Shown here: piece by piece, positions 44,066-55,122 of the stretch
Numbering within the stretch: the stretch's first letter is position 1
How the letters are laid out: every line of letters starts with the position of its first letter
Source of the DNA: Flaccisagitta enflata
Taxonomy: Eukaryota; Chaetognatha; Sagittoidea; Aphragmophora
Direction of reading: 5' to 3'
Assembly (NCBI GenBank): GCA_965153355.1
Contig: OZ231126.1
Location: 65,968,001 to 66,032,000 of the forward strand
Length of the DNA: 64,000 bases
Translations under genes and position numbers: made by a program
The notes under the pieces: model-generated
Databases searched by the model: none
What the model saw: the letters and a program-made list of their open reading frames with translations, nothing else
What the model was told of the DNA's origin: nothing

Positions 44066-44170
44066 AGTCGCAAAAGCGTTAACTGGTCAGCGGTACCCGT
44101 TGCCCCCATGTGAGTGTATGTGGGTGTGAGGTGGTTACGAGGGGCAGCGGCCCCGAAGGGGTCGATGACT
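44066..44170 (+). mobile_element. family E head
   Basis: aatagtcgcaaaagcgttaa, ctggtcagcggtacccgttg and ggcagcggccccgaaggggt, cgatgact are present. The element is then cut by the MITE at 44173; its array probably resumes at 44513. Confidence 0.75.
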
Positions 44171-44172
44171 TA

Positions 44173-44506
44173 CCGTATTTTTTCTAATTAGCGCCCCGGG
44201 CGCTTTTGAAATTAGAAAATGACATTGCCATTTTACCCTCCAATTATCGCCCCCTTTTAACTTGAAAATATGTAGTCATCTTGTTGTTTTCCCGATGAAT
44301 GCTTCTTGAAATTTCAGATTTTCAAGAAAAAGTAAAATTAAGGGATATTTTTTGTCTGTTTTCCACAGAAGCACTGAAAAAAGCTAAATCCCTCTATGCA
44401 CAGCAATCATTTGCCTCCTAATTTTTAAAAAAAATCACTGATCTGAGGAGCAAGAAGAGGGGGGGGGCGTTAATTGGAGGGGGGGCGATAAATGGAAAAA
44501 ATACGG
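44173..44506. mobile_element. CCGTATTTTT-ended MITE (334 bp), TA target
   Basis: CCGTATTTTTTCTAATTAGC, GCCCC at the left is inverted at the right (ggggcgataaatggaaaaaa, tacgg). TA is at 44171-44172 and 44507-44508. It interrupts a family E element between its GGCCCC block and its array. Confidence 0.87.
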
Positions 44507-44512
44507 TATGCT

Positions 44513-44805
44513 GTTTTTATTTGAGCTTCAAGGCAGGAATTAGGACCTGGAGGCTGGAATTGGGGCCTGGAGGCTGGGATTTGAGCCTGGAGGCTGGGAT
44601 TTGAGCCTGGTGGCTAGGATTTGAGCCTGGTGGCTAGGATTTGAGCCTTAAGGCTGGGATTTGGGCCTCGGGGGTGGGTTTTGAGGCATGAGGCAGGGAT
44701 TTTAGCCTCAAGACTGGGAGTGGGCCTCGTGGCTGGGATTTGAGCTTCGAGGCTGGGATTTGAGCCTGGAGGCTAGGATTTGGGCCTTGAGGCTGGGATT
44801 TGTTT
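44513..44805. repeat. 20-bp array (gaggctgggatttgagcctg)
   Basis: About 14 units run from 44525. It is probably the cargo array of the interrupted family E element. Confidence 0.8.
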
Positions 44806-44967
44806 ACTCTTTTGCTTGCCATTTCCAAACGGTTTGAGCGACAGAAACCAGATTGCGCCTATAATGTAGATTTTTTGATGAAGTTACGTTTACGTTTCTA
44901 AAAGAAGTTCCTAGCCTCTCTAGAAGCTGAGATATCTACAATCTGAGGTGTAAGATCTTTTCCTTTT

Positions 44968-45103
44968 TAGTCGCTAACTAAGCTACTTTATAAGAGGGTG
45001 TGTCCCTTGGTATGTTGGGCGGTAACGCCAAATTTTGGACGACGCGAAATGGGCCGTATTAGTGATTTCTGAGCATAACAGCCCCTGCCTGACTCTGGAA
45101 ATG
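44968..45103 (-). mobile_element. decayed CAAG/CTAA element, subfamily C-like
   Basis: ttagtcgctaactaagctac, ttataagagggtgtgtccct is followed by gggcggtaacgcc and cagcccctgcctgactctgg. It splits a host repeat whose tgcttgccatttc word occurs on both sides (44815, 45121). Confidence 0.55.
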
Positions 45104-45168
45104 ACCATTTCTCTTCTTTTGCTTGCCATTTCTAAACAGATACCAGATTGGACTCATTTTGTAGATTT

Positions 45169-46717
45169 TTAGTCGCGTGCACGCGACTCTATAACCCGCT
45201 CTGTCGGTCCGTCGGTCGGTCGGTCGGTCCGTCCGTCCGTCCGTAACACTTTGCTTTTTTTTGTCGTTTTACGTCATTTTAGGGTATTTTACATCATTTT
45301 AAGTCATTTTAAGTCATTCTAAGTCATTTCCAGTCATTTTCAGTTAATTTTAGTCACTTAAGTCATTTTGTCATTTTTTGTCATTTTTGTCATTTTATAT
45401 TATTATAAGTCATTTTAAGTCATTCTTAGTCATTCTAAGTTATTCTAAGTCATTCTAAGTCATTACAAGTCATTCTAAGTCATTACAAGTCATTCTAAGT
45501 CATTCTAAGTCACTCTAAGTTATTTTTTGGCTTTTGTAGTTTTTAGTAACACTTTGCTTTTTTGCGTCGTTTTTGGTCAATTTTGGTCGTCTGGAGTCAT
45601 TTTGAGTCATTTTTTTGTTGTTTTTGGTCATTTTTGGTTGCGTTTAGTTATTTTTGGTTGCTTTTCGTCATTTTTGGTCATTTTTGATCATTCATGTCAC
45701 TTTGTACATTTAAACCATTTGTGTCATTTTTGGGCATTAGAAATAGTTTTTAGTCATTTTGGAACATTTCAGGTCATTTTTGGTCATTTAACATGGTTTT
45801 TTGGTTTTTGTTTTTTTTTTTTGGGTTTTTTTTTGTTTTTTGTTTTTTTTTTGTTTTTTTGTTTTTTTGGTTTTTGTTTTTGGGTTTTTGGGTTTTTTTT
45901 TATTTTAAATTTTTTTTTAATTTTTTTGTTTTTGTATTTTTTGGTCATTTATGTTTTTTGGTATGTTATGGTCATTTATGTCTTTTGGTATGTTTTTGTC
46001 ATATATGTCATGTCAAGTCTGCTGGTTTCAAGTTGGCTGATTAAGGTCTCCTGGTTTAAGTCTGCTGGTCAAGTCTGCTGGTTTAAGTCTGCTGGTTTAA
46101 GTTGGCTGGTTTAAGTTGGCTGGTTTAAGTCTGCTGGTTTAAGTCTGCTGGTTTAAGTCTGCTGGTTTAAGTCTGCTGGTTTAAGTCTGCCGGTTTAAGT
46201 CTGCTGGTTTAGGTCTGCTGGTCTAAGTCTTCTGGTTTAAGTCTGCTGGTTTGAGTCTGCTGGTTTGAGTCTGCTGGTTTGAGTCTGCTGGTTTGAGTCT
46301 GCTGGTTTGAGTCTGCTGGTTGAAGTATGCTGGTTTAAGTATGCTGGTTTAAGTCTGCTGGTTTGGGTCTGGTTTGAGTCTGGTTTGAGTCTGGTTTTGG
46401 TCTGGTTTACATCTGGTTTTGGTCTGGTTTAGGTCTGGTTTAATTCTGGTTTGAGTCTGGTTTGAGTCTGGTTTATGTCTGGTTTATGTCTGGTTTATGT
46501 CTGGTTTATGTCTGGTTTTGGTCTGGTTTACATCTGGTTTTGGTCTGGTTTAGGTCTGGTTTAATTCTGGTTTGAGTCTGGTTTGAGTCTGGTTTTAGTC
46601 TGGTTTGAGTCTGGTTTGGGTCTGGTTTAAGTCTGATTTTCGATAAAAAGATAGAATAAGGAGTCAGGTCAGTTCAGTTATTTTTGTCCTGCACGCGACT
46701 TATAAGTGTTGGCCTTG
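45169..46717 (-). mobile_element. CAAG/CTAA element, subfamily B, 1.55 kb with three arrays
   Basis: TTAGTCGCGTGCACGCGACT, CTATAACCCGCTCTGTCGG and a GTCGGTCG tract are followed by AACACTTTGCTTTTTTTTG. An array of AAGTCATTCT 10-mers lies at 45300-45520. Then come T-rich GTTTTTGG units (45790-45960), the 14-mer CTGCTGGTTTAAGT (46015-46360), and the 11-12-mer CTGGTTTGAGT (46360-46640). It ends cctgcacgcgacttataagt, gttggccttg. It is the inverse counterpart of 55123-56801. Confidence 0.9.
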
Positions 46718-47042
46718 TTTTGCAGTAGATTAATTTTTTTTTTTAGTATCTAGCTATTCTAGAAGCCAAGATATTCTCAATAGAAGGTGTCGCGTTTATT
46801 TCCGCCAAACAGTGCCTTGTCTTTAGTATCGAGTCACATTGCCGTTATTTTTCTGACAGTCACGGTTATGATTAATTGCCATTTGTACACAGAACTGATT
46901 TAAGAGGTCAACAGATCCTTAGGTAGGTTGTGGATTGGGGCTGCGTCGTTATCTCAAATATCATAGTTGGTTGGTCAGTCGGTTACTGGTTGATTGGTTG
47001 GTTGGTTGTTTGGTTAGATGGCTTCTTGGTCTAGTCTGTGTT

Positions 47043-47182
47043 GGCAGTTGGCTCCACCCCGCCGCAAAACAAATAAAAAAAAGGACCGCGGTCATTCAGC
47101 ATCCAAACGGCAGAGGAATCCGACTCGGAGCAATGAAAGGAGGAGATGAGGCGCGAGGGTTTGAGGCTGGGCCAAGAGGAGG
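47043..47182 (+). CDS. possible exon, unrecognised
   Basis: A stretch with exon-like composition lies between a possible acceptor (gtgttggcag) and a possible donor (gaggag|GTAACA). One frame gives a basic peptide (QLAPPRRKTNKKKDRGHSAS) ending in a stop. Another stays open (AAKQIKKRTAVIQHPNGRGI). Neither is recognised. Support is weak. Confidence 0.18.
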
Positions 47183-47346
47183 TAACATATGAAAGTATCA
47201 AAAGGTCAAAAGAGGGCTTGGTGGGAGTTGGGTAATTGAGGAGATGATGATGAGTGTATCTGATATTGTTAGGAAGAAAATCATAAGATGTGATGAAAAG
47301 AAAGACAAGTCCGTAAACAATCAAAAGAAGTAACTTCACATACTAA

Positions 47347-47601
47347 GGGGGTGTTTCTAGTCAGAGACAACCGCGTTTTGAACGGGCCACTTGGTCGCTC
47401 ACTACGTTCGTTTGCTCTCACGGCTGACTCCGCTCACTCGCTCCGCAGCGCTCCGCTTCGCTCGCTCGCTCCGTTCACGGGCTCGCTCACTCACTTCGCT
47501 GACTCCCTCGTGGGACAGTTGAAAATCTTGAATATGTGTTCTCGCTGTTTTCGCGTTTCACGGGAACAAACGCGTTTTTCATCTTCACTAGAAACACGGC
47601 C
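47347..47601. mobile_element. GGGGGTGTTTCTAGT-ended MITE (255 bp)
   Basis: The left end gggggtgtttctagtcagag is inverted at the right (cttcactagaaacacggcc). The middle matches the copy at 42738-42997 (ctccgcagcgctccgcttcg). Confidence 0.75.
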
Positions 47602-47810
47602 AAAGTCAGACACGAACAGTAAGGGGCAGGTAGCCTGGTGGAAAATAAATGTGAGGCGCTGAAGTGATAGAATAAATGATAAAAAAAAGCTGATTCAAAA
47701 AGTGGGAAAAAATGGACGATTCTCTGCACGATTTTGTTTTTCTTTCCGAATCCTCCGCCAGAGCGAAGCTTTAATTCGAATAGCTTCGGGCCGTAATACA
47801 TAAAACCCAG

Positions 47811-47873
47811 CTAACCCTGTCCCCAACCCTAACCCTAAAACTATCCCCAACCCTAACCCTAAACCCACCCTAA
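47811..47873. repeat. interstitial telomere-like (CCCTAA) patch
   Basis: ccccaaccctaaccctaaaa occurs twice, then cccaccctaa. It is a short, partly degenerate run of the TTAGGG motif on the minus strand. Confidence 0.75.
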
Positions 47874-48935
<1,062 letters not shown>

Positions 48936-49139
48936 ATATGGGTAATCCACCAAGGAGATGTACATGTTACCCCGGAAACATAAAAAGTCATTTTCTTTTC
49001 TGCGTTAAAAAGGGTCGCCAGGCCAGAGCCGAGAGGTTGCGAGGTTCATCTGAGAAAACAATGCATGAAGATGGGGCAAGGCCAAGGGTGATGAATTGAG
49101 GAAAAGTGATAGGATCCATGCTAAGGACGTAGGACAAAT

Positions 49140-49211
49140 CATGCCCGGGCAGGTGGGGCAGCCCATGCCCGGGCAGGTGGGGCAGCCCATGCCCGGGCAG
49201 GTGGGGCTGCC
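49140..49211. repeat. 24-bp GC-rich minisatellite, 3 units
   Basis: The unit catgcccgggcaggtggggc, agcc is repeated three times almost without change. Read on minus it gives the octapeptide MGCPTCPG repeated, because 24 is a multiple of three. Confidence 0.9.
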
Positions 49212-49268
49212 CTATTCGTAAACTTTTTAGATTCGCGGCGGTCTTAGTCTTCCAATAACAAAAGAAAA

Positions 49269-49330
49269 CAAGTAACGCGGGGTTACAATATCGTCTCGGA
49301 CGCGACGGGTGGACAAAGGCGAATGTGACA
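49269..49330 (+). mobile_element. CAAG/CTAA element, subfamily C, 3'-truncated
   Basis: CAAGTAACGCGGGGTTACAA, tatcgtctcggacg and gacgggtggacaaaggcg are present; the rest is missing. Confidence 0.65.
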
Positions 49331-49424
49331 TTATAATATTGGCATTTAGACTTCTTCGTTTTAAGGACGATACCGTAAAATAGAAACGAAAATCTTTATG
49401 ATCATGTTTACCTTTTCTGTTTTC

Positions 49425-49612
49425 TCATATCTTTTGTAAAAAAAAAAAATCCTTAGGGTAAAACGTTTTTTTTTTGCCAAAAAGATATGTGATTTTTCTC
49501 AATATTGAGATTTTTGTATTTTTTTTTACGCATTTCGAGTTATTTACAATAGACCAATTTAGACCGTCTTGATTTTTTATAATAATTTTTTGTATGAAAA
49601 CTAAGATTTTTA
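49425..49612. repeat. dispersed AT-rich repeat, copy 1
   Basis: It shares catatcttttgtaaaaa, gccaaaaagatatg and gttatttacaatagacca with 62950-63160, in the same order. A decayed hairpin end (ttagacgcgtgctacgcgac) follows at 49610. Confidence 0.7.
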
Positions 49613-50370
49613 GACGCGTGCTACGCGACACACATGCCGATCGATTCTGATTCCGTAATTCAGTCGAAGCAAAAATCGGAAATTATTTTTTTTGTATTTT
49701 TAGAATGTTGAGTCATTAGGAAGATACCCTAGAGCGATACTTCGATTCTATCGGCCCGTTAAGTGGGGGAAATATGGTGTGTCAGGTCATGCTCAAATAC
49801 AAAGTCCCAATTTTAGCGAAGATGTTTTGGCAAAAAAGTCAAATGAACGCACTGATTAATTTGCCCATGCATCAGTGTATTCGTATACCAAGTCCCAATA
49901 CTCTGGCCCAGCCCAGTTCCTAGATAATAAATTTCACCTTTATGATGCATTCTCTCGAAATGCAAAACGACGCAAATCCAACGAAATAGCTGAGGTTGTC
50001 CGGATGAACCCCTTCTTCCATTGCGTAAAAGGAATTTTGGTAAAACTTGGTAGTTTAGTTTTTGAAATCGAAACTTTATTGCGCTCCGGTTTTTGTTTCA
50101 TAGTTCTAATCTTCGCCATAATTACAATTTTCGCCAACATATTTTTCTAAGCTGCCGTTTTTATTAACTGAACTCGATCAAATCCTTTGCGTAGTGAGAA
50201 ATTTTTCACAACTTGCCTTAGAATATTGTGGTGCTATTGCCGTGGTCATTATTTTGCCTAACACAAGCCCTTGGACTTGAAAGACTAAGCAGCAATCGTA
50301 TTTTCCATCTCTAGAAGGAAACAAGGACCGTCTCGATTGAAGTGGAATTGATAGATAAAAGAATATGAAA
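49613..50370. other. no gene recognised
   Basis: A 91-codon plus-strand frame at 49875-50150 has a hydrophobic C-terminus but no family features. Confidence 0.35.
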
Positions 50371-50815
50371 CCAGCCCGACCGGGCAACGATGCGTCCGGG
50401 CTGTGTCTCAGCGTGTATTGATCCTGTGACATATGTATGGAATGACAAATGGACAAACAGACGGATGAAAAGACTCAAAACATGTTGGTTGTGTAGAAAC
50501 CGCGCGAGTAGAAATGAGGCGTTTCGGCAAACGATGCCCTTTCGTTTTCCCTCTGCTGCCGTATTTTTTTAGTGTTGCGCAGACGCTTGATCAATGTTGC
50601 CCGTACGCGCATGCTATGTTGTCTGGACGCAGATTGGCTAACGACGCTCTAGGTGGTCTTTGGAGGCTTTTAGGGGCCTCATTAGTTGATCATTTGTTTC
50701 AGTGTAGGATCTCACCGTGGCCAAAAAGCAATAATAGCCGAAAAATACGTTTTCCAGACATTACGGACGGACCAACGGATCGACGGACGGACGGACGGAG
50801 GCTCAGATGTGGAAA
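50371..50815 (+). mobile_element. hairpin-family repeat, subfamily H-like
   Basis: The 5' end cgaccgggcaacgatgcgtc, cgggctgtgtctcagcgtgt matches the repeat at 41149. The 3' side has acggacggaccaacggatcg and a GGACGG tract, but no clear closing hairpin. Confidence 0.45.
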
Positions 50816-51100
50816 AAAATAAGAACAATCATAAGCACAATATCAGCCTTATAACAAAGAGATTTTTTTTTACATTTTTCCTGCTTTTGCTGTAGGCTAG
50901 TAAAGGAACTGCGCAAACCAAAAACAATTGTGACTGCATTAATGTAATAGTAGATTTCAAAAAGTCTAACACTTCAATTTGATTTCTTAGTGATTTAAAT
51001 TCCATTTATTTCAGTTTGGGTATAGTGAGGGAAATTGTTCCACTTTTCATATTATACATAAGTTCTTATCCTTTCAATCGGCGATCAGAGTTAACAGAAA

Positions 51101-51254
51101 CAAGGCCGGATACACGGCAAGACAGTCGCAGACGGTTTGGCAGGAGCAGTAATGCAAAAACCGCTCGCAATTTAGAAATGTGACCTAACAACGGACCGAC
51201 GGACCAATGGACCGACCGACACGGCAAGTTGTAGAGTTGCGTGTCCGCGACTAA
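51101..51254 (+). mobile_element. CAAG/CTAA element, subfamily A body with C-type hairpin
   Basis: CAAGGCCGGATACACGGCAA opens it and ttggcaggagcagt follows, both subfamily A. It closes with agttgtagagttgcgtgtcc, gcgact, CTAA, whose stem is the C-type AGTTGCG with one mismatch. Confidence 0.75.
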
Positions 51255-51389
51255 AAAGAACATTCCTGTCTAAGTTGGTGATTGGGAAAATAAGAACATC
51301 CTAAGAATAATTTTAACCTCAAATCGCTTTAGAAATAGGAACATCCAGCCTCAGTAAAAAATAACATGTTCTTATAAAAAGAAAAGAGT

Positions 51390-51764
<375 letters not shown>

Positions 51765-51829
51765 ATAGACAGACAGGGCGATCGAAACAGAAAGGCAAGC
51801 ATGGTTAAGACGGCTTTCTTTTCAGTAAA

Positions 51830-52033
51830 CAAGGCGGGATACAAGGCTACCCTAGTCGCGTGTGGGTGGGCAGGAGCAGTGCCAGTGAAGGGCACCAGGG
51901 CATCTGGGCAGGAGCAGTATGCTCAAAAAGCTCAAATATGCCAAAAAAGGTAAAAAGGGGACCAACCGACCGACCAACCAACCAACCGTCAGACCGACAT
52001 AGCGGGGTGTAGAGTCACGTCGCACGCGAATAA
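51830..52033 (+). mobile_element. CAAG/CTAA element, subfamily A (204 bp)
   Basis: CAAGGCGGGATACAAGGCTA, ccctagtcgcgtgtgggtgg opens it. A GACCAACC tract and tagcggggtgtagagtcacg follow, then tcgcacgcgaataa. Confidence 0.78.
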
Positions 52034-52189
52034 AAAGTAAAGAAGTCAGATAGGCTCACCACGATTTTGCACGCAATGTAGAAGCCGAATGCCACCCATC
52101 ATCCTGTAAATGTGTTCTTCGGTTCTCTAAGCACTTCCCAGGGGTGCATATGGCAATCTAGGAACGTTTTAGTTGGGTATATAGGACAA

Positions 52190-52328
52190 CAACGCCGGAT
52201 ACACGGCCATCAGTTGCGGACGGGTGGGCAGGGGCGGATATGCGCGTTTTCCCACTTTTCGACTCGATGATTACGGACGGACGGACGGACGGACAAACCC
52301 TCTTATAGAGTTGCGTGTCCGCAACTAA
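52190..52328 (+). mobile_element. chimeric CAAG/CTAA element (A-type start, C-type body)
   Basis: caacgccggatacacggcca is subfamily A. tcagttgcggacgggtgggc, cccacttttcgactcgat and ctcttatagagttgcgtgtc, cgcaact, CTAA are subfamily C, including its intact AGTTGCG/CGCAACT stem. Confidence 0.82.
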
Positions 52329-52489
52329 AGATGTTGAAAAAAGAGGGGGAAATGCGCTCAAAACAGTTATTTTGCTGCTACAATTTTCATTTTCAAACTA
52401 TTTTTACGACTCTACACCCCGCTATGTCGGTCTGTTGGTTGGTTGGTTGGTCAGCAGGTTGATCGGTTTGTCGGTCGGTCGGTCGGTCA

Positions 52490-52800
52490 GTCCCCTTTTT
52501 GGGCAGCGGCCCCGAAGGGAACGAAGTCCTGTAGAACTCAGGGGGAATCTGTCCGTCCATACGTACGTCCGTCCGTCCATACGTCCCCCCTTGCCCTATC
52601 CTCAGGGCTTCGTCTCCTTTGGAGCCTATTCTGACCCTAATTTTGCCAAAAAGCCCAAATTCAAGCTATATGGCCCAAATCTAAGCAAAATGACCCAAAT
52701 CCAAGCATATTGGCCCAAATCCAAGCAAAATGGCCTAAATCTCGCCAGAAAACCCTAATTTTGGCCTGAGGTCCATCATTTTGGCCTCCAATACCTAGAT
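52490..52800 (+). mobile_element. family E fragment with 20-bp array
   Basis: A subfamily A-type GTCGG tract (52400-52490) is fused to gggcagcggccccgaaggga, tcctgtagaactcag, a GTCC tract, and an array of ggcccaaatccaagcaaaat-type units (52640-52800). Confidence 0.65.
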
Positions 52801-53205
52801 TCTGACCAGATTTGGGCCAAGTTGATTAGTTAGGTCAATAATGGTATAGACTCAAATGGACGAGAGGAAATTACTATGTTTATATATATGTGAGAGCTGT
52901 TATCCCCTACGCCCATGCAGTCAAAAACCCTTTACTGAATCAACAGATCAGCAAACGCAATCAGCGCCTCTTTTACTACTGTCTTTGTATATATTTTTTC
53001 GTCCATCTGTCTCTCCATATATGTCAAATGTTTAGCGCCAAATTTTATATACACGCGGACACAGTCCAAACTCATCATTGCATGGTCGGGCTTGTTCACT
53101 AGATTCAATGTTGCGGTAATATTTTTTTTTTTGACCTAGCGTATTGTCAAATGGATTTTCATTCAATTTTTTCGGTTCTATTGTCATTCTTCTCCACAAG
53201 ATGAA

Positions 53206-53256
53206 CAAGGCCAGATACACGGCTACCGATGTCGCGTGCAGGGGCAAGGGCAGTGA
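53206..53256 (+). mobile_element. CAAG/CTAA element, subfamily A, truncated
   Basis: CAAGGCCAGATACACGGCTA, ccgatgtcgcgtgcagggg only; it is cut just before the next copy. Confidence 0.7.
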
Positions 53257-53259
53257 TAA

Positions 53260-53471
53260 CAAGGCCGGATACACAGCTACCTAAGTCGCATGTGGGTGGG
53301 CAGGGGCCATATTTGAGGTCGCTTTATCATTTGGGCAGGAGCAGTGAGGCTAAAGACCGCAAAAAAAAAAAAAAAAACAAAAAAGTAAAGTGTGACGGAC
53401 GGACCGATGGACCGACAGACCAATGGACGGACTGACAAAGCGGGTTGTAGAGTCGTGTAGCACGCGAATAA
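53260..53471 (+). mobile_element. CAAG/CTAA element, subfamily A (212 bp)
   Basis: CAAGGCCGGATACACAGCTA, cctaagtcgcatgtgggtgg and ccatatttgaggtcgc are followed by an A-run, AAAGTAAAGTGTGAC and a GGACC tract. It closes gttgtagagtcgtgtagcac, gcgaataa. Confidence 0.82.
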
Positions 53472-53519
53472 AAAAGCAAACCAACCATTTGGGTGGGAGC
53501 TATAGTGCATTAGCCTCCC

Positions 53520-53708
53520 GTGAACAGAGGAAACGCTGAGCATGACCAACAAACATAGCGGGTTGTGCAAGCGACTGAAATAACTTTTAACCACATAGAA
53601 TTTCGATTGCAATATGGACTGGCAGCGTGAAATTTTAACGGTTTTCAGTCGGTTGCAAAACAACTATATTGGAGGGTTTGTCCCTTGTTAGGTATTTTGG
53701 TTGGCCTT
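53520..53708. mobile_element. remnants of two CAAG/CTAA elements
   Basis: acatagcgggttgtgcaagc, gactga at 53551-53577 (+) and aactatattggagggtttgt, ccc..ttggttggccttg at 53654-53708 (-) are terminal remnants. Confidence 0.45.
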
Positions 53709-54049
53709 GTTTTTCAAGATATCAGATCAAAATATGAGCCCGAATTTCAAGCGATCTCAGGATTAGTAATAAGAAATGTGGTCACAGCACCACATTTGGA
53801 TTCCTGATCTACGTCATTCATTGATGACAAACCTTGAACTCGATCGGAAGATGCTGTTTCTAAATTTTGGTCATACCCAAACTGAAAAAAAGTAGAGAAG
53901 CCAGGAGGCGGAGAGAATTTCCTGAACGCTTGAAATTTTCAAAAAATCATAAAACGACAACCGCTTTAGATAAAGCCCTAATTATTTTTTAAAGTTAATC
54001 GTGTGAACCTCAGGCACTTTTGGGACACATAAGTGTGACTTGTGTGACC

Positions 54050-54097
54050 GCGGCAGGTCCGATCGGCAAGTGTGGGTAGCCGCGTATCCGGCCTTGT
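54050..54097 (-). mobile_element. CAAG/CTAA element, subfamily A terminal remnant
   Basis: gtgggtagccgcgtatccgg, ccttg is the CAAG end in minus orientation. Confidence 0.6.
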
Positions 54098-54643
54098 TAT
54101 TTTTATAGATTCACTATTTATAACTAAGGATGAAAAAAAAAAACTAAGAATAATTACAAAATACTAACATACAACAAAACAAAAGATACTTCTGAAAAAC
54201 ATCAATTTCTTTTTTTATTCAAATCTCTTAAACCAAAGCCTGGAGGCTTATAAACAATTGTGTTTATTTCAGACAAGACCTCATTAATATATGTGTTTTT
54301 TAAAAACAACTGCTTATCTTTGTTTTTACTGATCTGTGCAAACATTTTACTTCTTTGTATTTACAAAGGTATTTGTTTAAGAAAATTAAAAAACAATCTT
54401 TTTACATACTTTACTTAATTTTCAAAATATCAACTTACAAAGAAATTCTAAATTTATTGGAGTAAATTCTACCATAAAGTCACTTTTTTTTTCACCTCCC
54501 GTTACTTCATGAAAAAGGATAGTAAATTTGGTTGGTTGGTCCAAAATTGTCATGGCTTTTTTGTGTGCTACGCCCATGATAGTAACTGGGAAGCTGTAGC
54601 CTGTAGGTATGGCATGGTGAATAGGTAAGGATTTTCAAAAGAA

Positions 54644-54823
54644 AAAGCCGGATACATGGCTACCGAAGTCGCGTGCGGGTGGGCAGGGGCCATATTTGAG
54701 GTCACTAGACCATTTGGGCAGGAGCGGTGAGGTCCAAACATAAAAATCATAAAAAAGTAAAGTGTGACCAACAGACCGACCGACCGACAAAGCGGGGTGT
54801 AGAGTCGCGTAGCACGCGACTAA
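54644..54823 (+). mobile_element. CAAG/CTAA element, subfamily A (180 bp)
   Basis: The start aaagccggatacatggctac is slightly decayed. gaagtcgcgtgcgggtgggc, ccatatttgaggtcac and AAAGTAAAGTGTGAC follow, then a short GACC tract, and gtgtagagtcgcgtagcacg, cgact, CTAA. It predates the segmental duplication, since its 3' part is shared by copy 2. Confidence 0.85.
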
Positions 54824-55122
54824 AAAAAAGGCAAATGTGTTTGAAATGGATGGCTATGCAAAGAACTGAGAACTGGGAGTCTGCATTTTTTTGATCCTTG
54901 TTTCCTTCCTTACAAATGGGGACTCTCTACACGAAGAAATGTTTTAGCGGAGAATTTATGACCTTGTAAAAATCTAAATGCTAATGAAGGAATTTCTTTT
55001 ATCAGCTTGAACAGTGAAAAGGAGAGATTTACGAAACACGAATCCGCGTAATTCACAGTCGTCGTGGAACTGCCTCCAGTGAAAGTAAAACAGTGAAATA
55101 CAAAGTTGGATAATGGATATAA

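Noticed and set aside
45527-46114. 195-codon Phe/Trp-rich frame resembling a membrane protein
   Set aside because: It is produced by T-rich GTTTTTGG units of the subfamily B array; the mirrored frame appears at 55906-56198.
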